The notes: generated by a model not told the origin, from the sequence alone. Counted from the first letter of the stretch, positions 8,713 to 18,130 are shown. The stretch is DNA of 64,000 nucleotides from an uncultured Pseudomonadales bacterium (GCA_937921865.1 CAKZWF010000004.1:46479-110478); one strand, 5' to 3'. Translations and numbers: made by a program.

Positions 8713-10629
8713 ATGCTTCAGAAGCTACGCGATCAGACACAGAGCCTCTTTTTCAAGGTTCTGGTCGGCGCCATCATTTTCACTTTGGCTATTTTCGGGT
8801 TTGGCGCATTCAACCTGTTCATGAATCCCGACCCGGCCCTGGCGAGCGTTAATGGAGAAGACATCAGGCAGAGCACACTGCTGCTGGAGAGCGATCGCGA
8901 GCGCCGACGGATTGCGCTCCAGGCAGGTGAAAACTTCGATCCAAGCATGGTTGACCCTGTGCTCCTCCAGCAGATGGTCCTGGATCAGCTGATCGCCCGT
9001 TCACTTTTGACTCAGGCCGCCAATGATCTGGATATGGGCCCGAGTACACGACAGATCAACAGCGTTGTCACAGGTAATCCAAACTTTCTGGTTGATGGCA
9101 GATTCGATGAGAACGCTTATCGCAGCGTTGTACAGATGATGGGCTATGCTCCTCAAGATTTTCTTGAAACCACCGGCGAACTTCTGGTGCTGGATCAGTT
9201 GCGCAGAGGTGTTATCGACTCAGCTTTCATCACCGACTGGGAATTGCGCCAGAACGCGCGTCTACTCAGCCAGAAGCGTGACCTGGCATATCTGCCCTTT
9301 ACCGTTGAGCAGTTTGCTTCCGGCATCGAAATAGAGGAAGAAGCGGTCGCCGTCCGCTACCAGGAGAATGAACGCGACCACATGACTGAGGAAAGCGTCG
9401 ACGTTGAATATGTGGAGTTGGCCTGGACTGGACTGTTGGAAGACCCGTCCATCGAGGTTACCGAAGAGGACTTGCTTGCTGCCTACGAGGCTGACAAGGC
9501 AGCGAACCCTCCGGAAGAGGAGCGTGACGCAAGCCATATACTGCTGCAGGTAAATGATGAACGCAGTGCCGAACAAGCTGCTGAACAATTGCTGGAACTC
9601 AAAGGTCGACTCGAAGCGGGGGAGGCGTTTGCTGCACTGGCGGAGGAGTTTTCTGAAGACCCGGGTTCAGCCGCCACCGGCGGTAGTCTTGGCAGCATGC
9701 GCCCGGGCGTTTTTGTTCCGGAATTTGAAGCTGCTCTGTGGGCGCTGGAAGAAGGCGAGTTATCCGAGCCGGTACAGACTGACTTTGGTTTTCATCTGAT
9801 TCTGCTGAACAGTATTGATTTCGGCGAATACCCTGAGTTTGCCGAGGTCCGGGAAGAAATTGATCGCCGGCTGCGGCAAGTCCAGGCTGAGGGACTGTTC
9901 CTTGAACGATTTCGCGAGCTGGACAGCCTGGCGTTTGAGCAGCCGGATTCGCTGGCAGGCCTCAGTGAAGGGCTGAGCCTGGAAGTCAGAACCGCCCAGG
10001 GTATTACCAGAGAAGCCGGCTCCGGAATTTTCGGCAATATCGAATTACGTGAGGCTGTGTTCACAGACGAAGTGCTGGAAAATGGTTTTAACAGCCCTGC
10101 GATCGAGTACGTCGACAATCGGGCCGTTGTGGCTCGGGTGAGCCAGCGCTATGAGCCCGTGTTGCGGCCGCTGGAAGAAGTCGCGGAAGCGATCACGGCC
10201 GAGCTTGTTCAGGAGCGGGCGAGGGCGGCTGCTCTGGATGCACAGACGGCCGCCCTGCTCCGGCTGCAGGCTGGTGAAAGCGTTACAGAAGTCGCCGACG
10301 ATGTCGGTATTGCATGGCAGACGGTCGAGCTGGCCCGCAGGAATCAGCCTGGAGTTCCCCGGGAAGTTGGCGATCTGGTCTTTTCGATGCAGCGTCCACC
10401 AGAGGGCGACAAGCTGATAGACGCGACCGGTAATCTGGCCGGGGATCGTTTTCTGGTCACCGTGACCCGTGTGGTTGACGGTGATCTGGCGACGATGACT
10501 GAAAGCGAAATTGGCAGTGTGCGGGACCTGCTTGCCGGACGGTCGTCCAACGTAGACTTTGAAGGGTTCTACAATTCACTCGAAGCACAAGCATCGATAT
10601 CCCGACCGGAGTTTGCGCTTCCGGAGTAA
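8713..10629 (+). CDS. ppiD: Periplasmic folding chaperone PpiD (SurA/parvulin family)
   Basis: 638 residues, the expected length. Membrane-anchored chaperone acting on proteins leaving the Sec translocon. One transmembrane helix near residues 16-37 (VLVGAIIFTLAIFGFGAF) anchors a periplasmic SurA-like N domain (about 40-200). A parvulin PPIase domain follows near 270-370 (DASHILLQV, GGSLGSMRPGVFVPEFE, TDFGFHLILL). The C-terminal part is a PpiD-type dimerisation region. It closes the tig-clp-lon block but has its own start downstream of the hupB terminator. Confidence 0.95.
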   Translation: MLQKLRDQTQSLFFKVLVGAIIFTLAIFGFGAFNLFMNPDPALASVNGEDIRQSTLLLESDRERRRIALQAGENFDPSMVDPVLLQQMVLDQLIARSLLTQAANDLDMGPSTRQINSVVTGNPNFLVDGRFDENAYRSVVQMMGYAPQDFLETTGELLVLDQLRRGVIDSAFITDWELRQNARLLSQKRDLAYLPFTVEQFASGIEIEEEAVAVRYQENERDHMTEESVDVEYVELAWTGLLEDPSIEVTEEDLLAAYEADKAANPPEEERDASHILLQVNDERSAEQAAEQLLELKGRLEAGEAFAALAEEFSEDPGSAATGGSLGSMRPGVFVPEFEAALWALEEGELSEPVQTDFGFHLILLNSIDFGEYPEFAEVREEIDRRLRQVQAEGLFLERFRELDSLAFEQPDSLAGLSEGLSLEVRTAQGITREAGSGIFGNIELREAVFTDEVLENGFNSPAIEYVDNRAVVARVSQRYEPVLRPLEEVAEAITAELVQERARAAALDAQTAALLRLQAGESVTEVADDVGIAWQTVELARRNQPGVPREVGDLVFSMQRPPEGDKLIDATGNLAGDRFLVTVTRVVDGDLATMTESEIGSVRDLLAGRSSNVDFEGFYNSLEAQASISRPEFALPE

Positions 10630-10665
10630 CGCAACCCAGCGCTATTCGCCGCGGGTTGTTTAGTC

Positions 10666-10723
10666 AGTCGCCGCCGGCTGTTGAATTAGTCGCCGCCGGC
10701 TGTTGAATTAGTCGCCGCCGGCG
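10666..10723. repeat. 22-bp tandem repeat across the mltD stop codon
   Basis: AGTCGCCGCCGGCTGTTGAATT occurs at 10666-10687 and exactly again at 10688-10709. The first 13 bases recur from 10710, where they encode the last residues of mltD. The duplicated unit therefore contains the mltD stop codon and 3' end. Confidence 0.85.
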
Positions 10724-12252
10724 ACGTCCACGTAAAGCATCAGCGATTGGCCGGGCTGCAGGTAGTCGGTGGTGTTGAGTTTATTCCAGTCCGAAATATC
10801 CCGAATGCTGACGTTGAACTTGCTGGCAATACGTGCCAGCGAGTCGCCACGACGAACGCCGTAGCGTACCTTGCGGACAACGTTGTTGCTGGCGCTGGCT
10901 GTTCCGGGAATGACCAGCTGCTGACCAACTCTGAGCAGCTCTTTAGGGCCGACGTGGTTGGCGCGCATCAATTTGTTCATCGATACGTTGTGTGCCCGGG
11001 CGATTGTCCATAGAGAGTCACCGTTGCGGACAATGTACTTGGTGCCGCTGGTGCGGTCTGCCACAGGGTTTTCAAGGGCTGCGGCGGATTTCGGAATCAG
11101 CAGCGGCTGACCGGCTCGTATCGTGTTGCCGCGCAGTTTGTTGGCCTGGCGGAGGCTGGCGACGTCGGTACGATAACGCAATGCCAGTTCACTTAAGGTA
11201 TCACCGCTGCCAACTTTGATTCTCAGCCACTGTACTCGATCCTGAGTCGGAATCGCGTCAATGCTTGCCTGTGCACCTTCCTCTATCGATTTAGGCACCA
11301 GCAGGTGGTGAGGGCCTCCAGGCGGGGTTGACCATTGGTTCAGGGCTGGATTCCATTGGTATAGAGTGCTGACCGGCAGCTGAGTAACTTCCGCTGCCAC
11401 GCTCAGATCTAACTGTCCGCCGGTGGCAAGCACCTTGAATGGAATACCCGGCTGCAGTTCCGGCAGAGTTACCCCGTACTTTTCAGGGTTCGAAACCAGT
11501 TCGGATAGCGCCAGCAGTCTGGGTACATAAACACTGGTTTCTTTTGGCAGCTTGATTTCCCAGAAGGTCGCATCACCACCCTTGCGCCTCAAGGCACGGG
11601 CAACCCTGCCCTCACCGGTGTTGTAGCCCGCGAGCGCCAGTGACCAGTCATCAAATCGCTTGTTCAGGTATTCGAGGTAGTCCAGCGCGGCTTCGGTTGC
11701 GGCGACCGGGTCGCGTCTGCCGTCATACCACCAGTTTCTCTCCAGGCCAAAGCGTTTACCGGTTGCTGAAATGAACTGCCATAAACCCGCGGCGCCACCC
11801 GGTGAGAAGGCATAGGGATCGAGGGCGCTTTCAACGATGGGCAGCAGAGCAATTTCGCCGGGCAGATCTCTGTCAATCACCCGCTGATGGATATAACCCA
11901 GATACCGTTCAAGTCTGGCATGCAGATTGGGGAGGTATTGAGGGTGACGTTTCAGCCAGGCCAGTTCCTGCTGGACACGGCGATCGCTGACGTGGTGGTC
12001 AAGCCGGAAACTTTCGCGCAGATTGCGCCACAGATCAGGCTTTTCAATGACTTTCAGTTCCGGCGCGATCATTGGAGCGGGTCGGCCTACCAGCGACGCT
12101 GGCGTCACAATCGTGGGCTTTTCGACGAGCTCAGGTCTGGTGTCCGAGCTCGCACATCCGGATCCGGTCGCTGAGAGAACAGCAATTGTGATGCCTGTCA
12201 GCAGACGACGTGAAATGGACTTGTTCTCAAGGACGGGTATTGGTTTCAACAT
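10708..12252 (-). CDS. mltD: Membrane-bound lytic murein transglycosylase D with three LysM domains
   Basis: 514 residues. Cleaves the MurNAc-GlcNAc bond of peptidoglycan, forming 1,6-anhydro ends, from the outer-membrane inner leaflet. A signal sequence with a weak lipobox ending GSGC near residue 33 suggests a lipoprotein. The SLT domain spans about residues 110-260, with catalytic Glu in LLPIVESALDPYA and downstream GLWQFI and ALAGYNTGEGRV. Three LysM modules follow (about 345-390, 405-450, 460-508). The 3' end is part of a 22-bp tandem repeat. Divergent from the next methyltransferase gene. Confidence 0.95.
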   Translation of the reverse strand: MLKPIPVLENKSISRRLLTGITIAVLSATGSGCASSDTRPELVEKPTIVTPASLVGRPAPMIAPELKVIEKPDLWRNLRESFRLDHHVSDRRVQQELAWLKRHPQYLPNLHARLERYLGYIHQRVIDRDLPGEIALLPIVESALDPYAFSPGGAAGLWQFISATGKRFGLERNWWYDGRRDPVAATEAALDYLEYLNKRFDDWSLALAGYNTGEGRVARALRRKGGDATFWEIKLPKETSVYVPRLLALSELVSNPEKYGVTLPELQPGIPFKVLATGGQLDLSVAAEVTQLPVSTLYQWNPALNQWSTPPGGPHHLLVPKSIEEGAQASIDAIPTQDRVQWLRIKVGSGDTLSELALRYRTDVASLRQANKLRGNTIRAGQPLLIPKSAAALENPVADRTSGTKYIVRNGDSLWTIARAHNVSMNKLMRANHVGPKELLRVGQQLVIPGTASASNNVVRKVRYGVRRGDSLARIASKFNVSIRDISDWNKLNTTDYLQPGQSLMLYVDVAGGD

Positions 12253-12389
12253 TTTGTTCTAGTTATCGCTGAAATGTTTATCGCTGATGCAGCTATCGAC
12301 GAGTGGTCGATTGCTGGATCCTCTGTGGCTGAATTGTCTTTGTTGCCTGTTGACCCGATAGTGGTCAGAATCCTCTGGTACTTTGCGAT

Positions 12390-13205
12390 ATGTCCCCACA
12401 CTTGGCAACTTCCTCCTCTGCATCCTTGCATCGACTATCAGATTGGTTCCTTACCGGAGCTGGGAATCGCCTCGTTGAAGAACAGCTTCCCCATCTCGCC
12501 ACCAGTGCCCGGCGCTTTCACGGCGATGCGCTGATGTGGGCAGGTTGCCAGACTCCGTTGCTGGATACCGTGAGCGGGTGCATGGTTCGCAATCACTTCA
12601 GGCTGGTCGAACCCGGCTGGTCGGATGCTGCAGGGGTGATGGCGGAAACAGCCGAAATGTCCTTATTTCAAGCGTCTTTGCGGGAAATTCCGCTACCGAA
12701 TAACTCCCTCGATGCGATCATTCTGCATCACGCGCTGGAGGCCTGCGAGGATCCTCGTACCGCGCTTCGAGAGTGTGCCAGAGTGCTGACCGGCGGCGGG
12801 CGGCTCGTGGTGTGTGCGTTCAACCCGCTGAGCCTTTGGGGCGCGCGGTCTCTGTATGGTCGAGTCCGTGATGACCGCTTCAGCGAACTGAAATTTGTGA
12901 ACCCGTTCCGGCTGCTCGACTGGCTTACCGTGCTCGGTTTCGAACCCGAACCGGTAAAATATGTTGCCTATAATCTGCCCCTCGATCGGATAGCCAGCGA
13001 TGCGGCCGTCTGGAGAGGTACACGTCAAATCCTGGCGAAGCGGCAGTTACCGATTGGCGGTGCGTATGTTTTATCGGCCGTCAAAATTGCGCTTGCCGCG
13101 GGCGTTAGACAAACGCGTCTCCGGGACACCGCAGGCAAACTGGCACCGGTTGCGTATCCGAAAATGAGTGCATCAAGAAACTTGAAAGACGCTGAGCGAC
13201 TGTGA
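12390..13205 (+). CDS. YafS-like class I SAM-dependent methyltransferase
   Basis: 271 residues. The segment LREIPLPNNSLDAIILHHALEA followed by RECARVLTGGGRLVVCAFNP is the post-I/motif II-III region of class I methyltransferases. The glycine-rich motif I is degenerate (DALMWAGCQTP), as in the YafS group. In E. coli yafS lies beside mltD/gloB and rnhA-dnaQ, and here it is directly upstream of dnaQ, which supports the assignment. Substrate unknown. The stop overlaps the GTG of a 27-codon ORF that leads into dnaQ. No clear Shine-Dalgarno precedes the chosen ATG. Confidence 0.8.
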   Translation: MSPHLATSSSASLHRLSDWFLTGAGNRLVEEQLPHLATSARRFHGDALMWAGCQTPLLDTVSGCMVRNHFRLVEPGWSDAAGVMAETAEMSLFQASLREIPLPNNSLDAIILHHALEACEDPRTALRECARVLTGGGRLVVCAFNPLSLWGARSLYGRVRDDRFSELKFVNPFRLLDWLTVLGFEPEPVKYVAYNLPLDRIASDAAVWRGTRQILAKRQLPIGGAYVLSAVKIALAAGVRQTRLRDTAGKLAPVAYPKMSASRNLKDAERL

Positions 13206-13285
13206 GCGCGCAACTGAACACCGGGCAACCGCACATACTGATGGAACGCACCGTGGAACCATTCACCGACGAGGCGATGAACTGA
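13202..13285 (+). CDS. Possible 27-residue coupling ORF between methyltransferase and dnaQ
   Basis: A GTG whose last two bases begin the methyltransferase stop (GTGA overlap) opens a 27-codon frame. The frame ends in a TGA sharing one base with the dnaQ ATG (TGATG). The predicted peptide starts MSAQLNTGQPHILMERT and matches no family I know. The double overlap would let ribosomes pass from gene to gene and so maintain dnaQ translation. It occupies the position where rnhA usually sits. Could be chance. Confidence 0.35.
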   Translation: MSAQLNTGQPHILMERTVEPFTDEAMN

Positions 13286-14034
13286 TGCGCCAGGTGGTGC
13301 TCGACACCGAAACGACGGGTCTGGAAGTCTCTGCCCAGCATCGAATCATCGAGATTGGTGCTGTGGAAGTGTTAGACCGTAAGTTCACGGGTAGGCAATT
13401 CCACAAGTACATCAATCCCCAGCGAGACATTGATGACGGGGCGTTTGAAGTTCATGGCATCAGCAGTGAATTCCTAAGCGACAAACCGGTCTTTACCGAT
13501 ATTCGCGATGAGCTGATGGAATTTCTGCGGGGCGCTGATCTGGTCATCCACAACGCACCCTTCGATGTTGCGTTCCTGAATTACGAACTGTCACTGCTAC
13601 CCGGTCGAACAGAGCGGATTGAGTCTGTCTGCGGGATTACCGACTCGCTGGCGCTTGCCCGGCATCGCCATCCTGGCCAGAAGAACAGCCTCGATGCGCT
13701 GTGTCGACGCTACGGCGTGGATAACTCCGCCAGGAAGCTGCATGGAGCTCTGCTCGACGCGGAAATCCTTGCCGACGTCTACCTGCTGATGACCGGCGGT
13801 CAGACGGCTCTGTTCAGCGCGGAGGCAGCAGACGAAGGCAAGGCAGATATGACGCCGGCGATCCGCCTGGTCAGTGTCGATCAGCGCGAGCCGCTGAAAG
13901 TGATTTCAGCCAGCGCTGACGAATGCGCGGCCCATGAGCAATGGCTCGATGAACTCGATCAGGCTGGGGATACTGGCAGCGTCTGGCGTGCGTTGTATGG
14001 ATCGAAGGCGGAACAGGCTCCAGGTCCGGGCTGA
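13285..14034 (+). CDS. dnaQ: DNA polymerase III epsilon subunit (3'-5' proofreading exonuclease)
   Basis: 249 residues. DEDD-family exonuclease that proofreads for the replicative polymerase. Exo I is QVVLDTETTGLE with the catalytic Asp/Glu pair, Exo II is VIHNAPFDVAFLNYEL, and Exo III is KLHGALLDAEILADVYL with the general-base His. The C-terminal 70 residues are the tail that contacts the polymerase subunit. Normally divergent from rnhA in enterobacteria; no rnhA is present here. Confidence 0.96.
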   Translation: MRQVVLDTETTGLEVSAQHRIIEIGAVEVLDRKFTGRQFHKYINPQRDIDDGAFEVHGISSEFLSDKPVFTDIRDELMEFLRGADLVIHNAPFDVAFLNYELSLLPGRTERIESVCGITDSLALARHRHPGQKNSLDALCRRYGVDNSARKLHGALLDAEILADVYLLMTGGQTALFSAEAADEGKADMTPAIRLVSVDQREPLKVISASADECAAHEQWLDELDQAGDTGSVWRALYGSKAEQAPGPG

Positions 14035-14090
14035 TCATGCTGCGGACCGGGCTGCGATCGGATCCCGTTTTTGCGAGAACCGATTGGTGG

Positions 14091-15590
14091 CTAGAGCAGG
14101 TAGTTGACGCAGAACCAGCCGCTGATACCCATTGTCACCGTATACGGCACCGCCATGACGACCATTCGACCGTATGACAAACGAACCAGCGGAGCTACTG
14201 ACGATGTCAGCAGAAACAGGAAAGCTGCCTGCCCGTTAGGAGTGGCAATGCTCGGGATGTTGGTTCCGGTGTTGATGGCGATAGCGAGCAGTTCCAGATG
14301 CTCGCGACTGATTTCGTTTTGGCGGTAGGCTTCAGCCACTTCGTTGATATAGACAGTGGCGACGAACACGTTGTCGCTGATTGCTGAGAGCACACCATTG
14401 GCAACGTAGAACATACCCGGCTGCAGATCCAGGTCCAGACTCAGCACGTAGTCGATGACTGGGGAAAACAGATGCTGGTCGTGAATGACGGCAACGATAC
14501 TGAAGAAGACAACGAGCAGTGCGGTGAAAGGCAGAGCTTCTTCGAAAGCTTTGCCCAGTTGATGCTCTTCTATCACCCCATTGAAAGCCGTCTGCACGAC
14601 GATGACCATCAGCCCAATCAGACCCACTTCTGCCCAGTGAAACGCCAGAGCCACCACCAGCAGGGACGCAGCCAGCGCCTGTATGACCAGACGCGCCGTC
14701 TCTCTTGGGGTCCTCGCCTTGGTCTGCTCATCGTCATACTCTTTGAGAATATTGCGGACTGGCTCCGGAAGTGTGGCGCCATAGCCGAACTTCTTTATCT
14801 GTTCAAGCATCACACAGGTCAACAGCCCAACCGCCAGAACTGGCATCGTTACTGGAGACATGCGCTGGAAAAACTCCAGGAACTCCCAGCCGAGTTTGCT
14901 GGCTATCAGCAGATTCTGCGGTTCTCCGACTGTCGTACACACCCCACCGAGTGCTGTGCCGACCGCTCCGTGCATCAGCAGATTGCGTAGAAAAGCTCGA
15001 AACTCCTCCAGATCGCTGCGGTGAATTTCAGCAATTGAGTCGTCCACCCCGTGTTCGTGCTCATCACGGAACTGTTTACCCGAAGCAACCTTGTGATAAA
15101 CGGAATAAAAACCGAGGGCGACCGCGATGATGACTGCAGTGACGGTAAGTGCGTCCAAGAATGCCGAAAGTACTGCCGACACTGCGCAGAATAGAAACGA
15201 AATCAGAGTTTTCGAACGTATTCCGAGAATGATCTTGGTGAAGGTGAACAACAGCAGTTCTTTCATGAAGAAAATACCGGCGACCATGAACATCAGCAGC
15301 AGAATCACCGGGAAATTGCTGAAGACCTCTGCGCGGATGGTCTCGGTATTGGTCATGCCTATGATGACCGCTTCGATCGCCAGTAGCCCGCCGGGTTGCA
15401 GTGGATAACACTTCAGAGCCATGGCCAGGGTGAAGATAAACTCGATTACCAGTACCCATCCCGACACAAAGGGGGAGATAAGGAACAGGATGGGGTTGAT
15501 GAGCAGAAAACTCACGATGACGGTCTTGTACCAGACCGGCGCCGGACCGAGGAAGTTCTCCCAGAAGGATGAAGCCGAAAGATTGTTCAT
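14091..15590 (-). CDS. nhaB: Na+/H+ antiporter NhaB
   Basis: 499 residues (E. coli 513), strongly hydrophobic throughout with about 12 membrane segments. Exchanges external protons for cytosolic sodium. The N-terminal stretch [20 protein letters not shown], then [20 protein letters not shown] and [18 protein letters not shown], is characteristic of NhaB. Divergent from nudC across 113 bp. Its presence fits a sodium-exposed, for example marine or brackish, life style, though many gammaproteobacteria have it. Confidence 0.95.
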   Translation of the reverse strand: MNNLSASSFWENFLGPAPVWYKTVIVSFLLINPILFLISPFVSGWVLVIEFIFTLAMALKCYPLQPGGLLAIEAVIIGMTNTETIRAEVFSNFPVILLLMFMVAGIFFMKELLLFTFTKIILGIRSKTLISFLFCAVSAVLSAFLDALTVTAVIIAVALGFYSVYHKVASGKQFRDEHEHGVDDSIAEIHRSDLEEFRAFLRNLLMHGAVGTALGGVCTTVGEPQNLLIASKLGWEFLEFFQRMSPVTMPVLAVGLLTCVMLEQIKKFGYGATLPEPVRNILKEYDDEQTKARTPRETARLVIQALAASLLVVALAFHWAEVGLIGLMVIVVQTAFNGVIEEHQLGKAFEEALPFTALLVVFFSIVAVIHDQHLFSPVIDYVLSLDLDLQPGMFYVANGVLSAISDNVFVATVYINEVAEAYRQNEISREHLELLAIAINTGTNIPSIATPNGQAAFLFLLTSSVAPLVRLSYGRMVVMAVPYTVTMGISGWFCVNYLL

Positions 15591-15703
15591 AACGGAACAT
15601 TATCTGCCGGACCACGCCACATCAATACACATCGCATTCACAGGACACTTGATATGTCGGGTGCAATCTGCTGGATTAGGCACAAAATACAACCGGCAAA
15701 ACT

Positions 15704-16543
15704 ATGTGGCCCATTGATCCAGAAGATTTCGAGTCCCTTACCACCCCACCGGATAGCGCATCGAGAGATGAAGCCTGGTTTTTTCTGCAGACACCACAAG
15801 GTCTTGTCTGTTTGACTGAGCAAGGCGTTCCCCGTCCGGTGACGGGCGATGAACTGCGCTGGCTGGACATCGAAGTGGTATCCGAACACTACCTCGGGCG
15901 TTTTCGAGGCCGCTGTATCTATGCAGTCGAAGCCAGCGGTGCCATACCCGAAGGATACAGCGCAGCAGGACTGCGCGACTGGCTGGGCCGTGTTGAGCCT
16001 TCTGTCTTCTATCTGGCTGGCCGCGCCCAGCAGGTGATTGACTGGCACCGCAGTCATCGCTTCTGCGGTCGTTGCGGTGCGGAGAATGAGGATCATCCTC
16101 AGGATCGGGCCAAAGTGTGTCCTTCGTGCAAGCTGATCAGCTATCCGAGACTGTCGCCCAGTATTATCGTGCTGGTAACCAGGGGCGAAGAGATGTTGTT
16201 GGCGCGCAATGCCCAGTGGCCGACCAGCATGTACAGCACGTTGGCGGGTTTTGTTGAACCTGGTGAGTCGATCGAGCAGACCGTGCACAGGGAGGTTCTG
16301 GAGGAGGTGGGGCTGCAGGTCTCCGGCCTGAAATACCTCGGCTCACAAAGCTGGCCGTTTCCAAATTCTTTGATGCTGGGTTTCCACGCCGAATACGCCG
16401 GTGGTGAAATTGTCTGTCAGGAAGAGGAAATCGCCGATGCCCGCTGGTTCAAGGCCGACGATCTGCCCAATGTGCCGCCAAAGACAGCAATTTCGAGGTG
16501 GCTGATTGATGCGTTCATCGATAGCCTGCCAAAGAATAGCTGA
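15704..16543 (+). CDS. nudC: NAD-capped RNA hydrolase / NADH pyrophosphatase NudC
   Basis: 279 residues. Nudix hydrolase that splits NADH and NAD caps on RNA. A four-cysteine zinc ribbon FCGRCGAE ... VCPSCKL lies near residues 118-145. The Nudix box GFVEPGESIEQTVHREVLEE (about 183-205) has all catalytic Glu positions, and SQSWPFPNSLMLGFHAEY is the NudC-specific SQPWPFPxS-type motif with Ser for Pro. Stops 2 bp from the convergent SCP2-like gene. Confidence 0.95.
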   Translation: MWPIDPEDFESLTTPPDSASRDEAWFFLQTPQGLVCLTEQGVPRPVTGDELRWLDIEVVSEHYLGRFRGRCIYAVEASGAIPEGYSAAGLRDWLGRVEPSVFYLAGRAQQVIDWHRSHRFCGRCGAENEDHPQDRAKVCPSCKLISYPRLSPSIIVLVTRGEEMLLARNAQWPTSMYSTLAGFVEPGESIEQTVHREVLEEVGLQVSGLKYLGSQSWPFPNSLMLGFHAEYAGGEIVCQEEEIADARWFKADDLPNVPPKTAISRWLIDAFIDSLPKNS

Positions 16544-16545
16544 AG

Positions 16546-16899
16546 TTACTCGATAGGGGTTTCCGGCAGACTGTCACTCTGAAACATGGCCATCAGCGAA
16601 AAGGCCCACATCAGGTAGCCGTCTGCGCGGAATCTGCCCTGCATAAACGCTTCGAATGCATCCGCGCGCCCTGAAAGCAGTGCCCACGCAGTATCTACAT
16701 CTTCGAAGAAAAAAGTTGCGTCCGGATTCGCCGGGAAACCTTCTTCACCGTCCGGATCATCGAAGCTCAGACCGGACGGCGACACGGCAAAGAGCAGTTG
16801 CTCGTCGCCAATCTGCAACCGCAGCACGGCATCCAACCCCATCGCTGCGGGGGGGAAAAAGGTGTCTTCAAGATGAGTCTGGAGCGCTCTGAGTGCCAT
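16546..16899 (-). CDS. Small SCP2-like protein of unknown function
   Basis: 117 residues, no signal peptide or membrane helix. The C-terminal half (NPDATFFFEDVDTAWALLSG, then AFMQGRFRADGYLMWAFSL) follows the pattern of SCP2 sterol-carrier-like domains, where a small domain with a hydrophobic pocket ends in a GxLxxxG-like strand and helix. The ligand is unknown, and the protein lacks an attached enzyme domain. The start codon is directly abutted by four 12-bp tandem repeats that each end in an in-frame TAG, so the start cannot lie further upstream. Assignment is tentative. Confidence 0.6.
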   Translation of the reverse strand: MALRALQTHLEDTFFPPAAMGLDAVLRLQIGDEQLLFAVSPSGLSFDDPDGEEGFPANPDATFFFEDVDTAWALLSGRADAFEAFMQGRFRADGYLMWAFSLMAMFQSDSLPETPIE

Positions 16900-16947
16900 C
16901 TATCTGTGTGCCTATCCGTTCACCTATCTGGTTGCCTATCTGGTTGC
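16900..16947. repeat. Four 12-bp tandem repeats at the SCP2-like gene start
   Basis: Four consecutive 12-mers: CTATCTGTGTGC, CTATCCGTTCAC, CTATCTGGTTGC, CTATCTGGTTGC. The last two are identical. They butt against the start codon of the minus-strand gene, so copy number sets the 5' leader length. Confidence 0.8.
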
Positions 16948-17054
16948 CCGAAAGGCGGCCCAGAAAAAACATGGGACACCTTATCGGGCCTGGTTGCAAC
17001 CCATATCAACGCGCCATAGAGTAGCGCGCTTCGTGCCATAATCGTCGAGGTCCA

Positions 17055-18107
17055 ATGGACTACCTGTTTGAATATCTGATCTTTCTCGCCGAGGTTGTGA
17101 CGATCGTTGTCGCGATCATCGCGGTGTTATCGGCGATCGCCGCCATGGGGGCAAGGCGGGCTCAGGGATCGGGTGGACATCTCGAGGTTCATAAGCTCAA
17201 TGACAGTCTCGACTCGCTCAAAGACAGCGTCCGCCGAGCACTTTTAGACCCCGCGGTACTGAAGAAGCAGCACAAAGGGGAAGCCAAGGCGGCAAAACAG
17301 GAGCGCAAAGCTGGTAAGAAAGCACCGCCGAAAGACGCCGTTGCAGATAACAATGACGCGCAGCCATCTAGCCGTCGATTGTTTGTCGTGGACTTCAAAG
17401 GCGACATACAGGCCAATGCAGTGAAACATCTGCGTACCGAGATTACCGCTATTCTGACCATGGCCACCAAATCTGATGAGGTCCTGATCAGATTAGAGAG
17501 TCCGGGCGGATCGGTACACGGTTATGGGCTGGCAGCATCGCAGCTCGACCGGGTGCACGCGCACGGCGTGAAGCTTGTTGCTGCAGTAGATAAAGTTGCT
17601 GCAAGCGGCGGCTATATGATGGCTGTGGTTGCAGATCGGATTCTCGCCGCACCCTTCGCGTTGATCGGCTCGATCGGTGTGGTTGCGCAGGTGCCTAACG
17701 TGCATCGACTGCTGAAAAAACACGATGTCGATGTCGAAGTGCTGACTGCCGGCAAGTTCAAGCGCACCCTGACCGTTCTCGGTGAGAATACCGAAGAAGG
17801 TCGAAAGAAGTTCATTGAAGAACTTGAGGACGTTCACACCCTGTTCCAGGACCATGTGTCCACGCGCAGACCCGGACTGGATCTGGAGGAAGTGGCGACA
17901 GGTGAAGCCTGGTATGGCCAACGCGCCCTTGACAAGAAACTCGTTGATGAAATTTCAACCAGTGATGAATATCTGACCCGGGCCTGCGGCGAAGGCGAGG
18001 TGTTTCACGTTCGCTGGGTTGAACACAAAAAGCCTATAGAGCGCCTGCTCGGTCACGTTGAAGGTGCCCTCGGCCGGGTCGTCGAACGGGTTACCAGAAA
18101 CTTTTAG
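17055..18107 (+). CDS. sohB: Inner-membrane S49 family protease SohB
   Basis: 350 residues, the size of E. coli SohB. A single N-terminal transmembrane helix (about 10-32) is followed by a charged, Lys-rich linker (about 75-100) and a ClpP-fold S49 domain. Catalytic-site features are RLESPGGSVHGYG and the nucleophile segment KVAASGGYMMAVVAD with Ser in ASGG. Orthologues suppress loss of the periplasmic protease DegP at high dosage, suggesting membrane or envelope quality control. acuI follows 23 bp downstream. Confidence 0.93.
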   Translation: MDYLFEYLIFLAEVVTIVVAIIAVLSAIAAMGARRAQGSGGHLEVHKLNDSLDSLKDSVRRALLDPAVLKKQHKGEAKAAKQERKAGKKAPPKDAVADNNDAQPSSRRLFVVDFKGDIQANAVKHLRTEITAILTMATKSDEVLIRLESPGGSVHGYGLAASQLDRVHAHGVKLVAAVDKVAASGGYMMAVVADRILAAPFALIGSIGVVAQVPNVHRLLKKHDVDVEVLTAGKFKRTLTVLGENTEEGRKKFIEELEDVHTLFQDHVSTRRPGLDLEEVATGEAWYGQRALDKKLVDEISTSDEYLTRACGEGEVFHVRWVEHKKPIERLLGHVEGALGRVVERVTRNF

Positions 18108-18130
18108 CTGCGCGCAGATTCGGAGGATAG

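Noticed and set aside
13202..13285. Remnant of rnhA between the methyltransferase and dnaQ
   Set aside because: The short peptide shows none of the RNase HI C-terminal motifs, so it is reported only as a coupling ORF.
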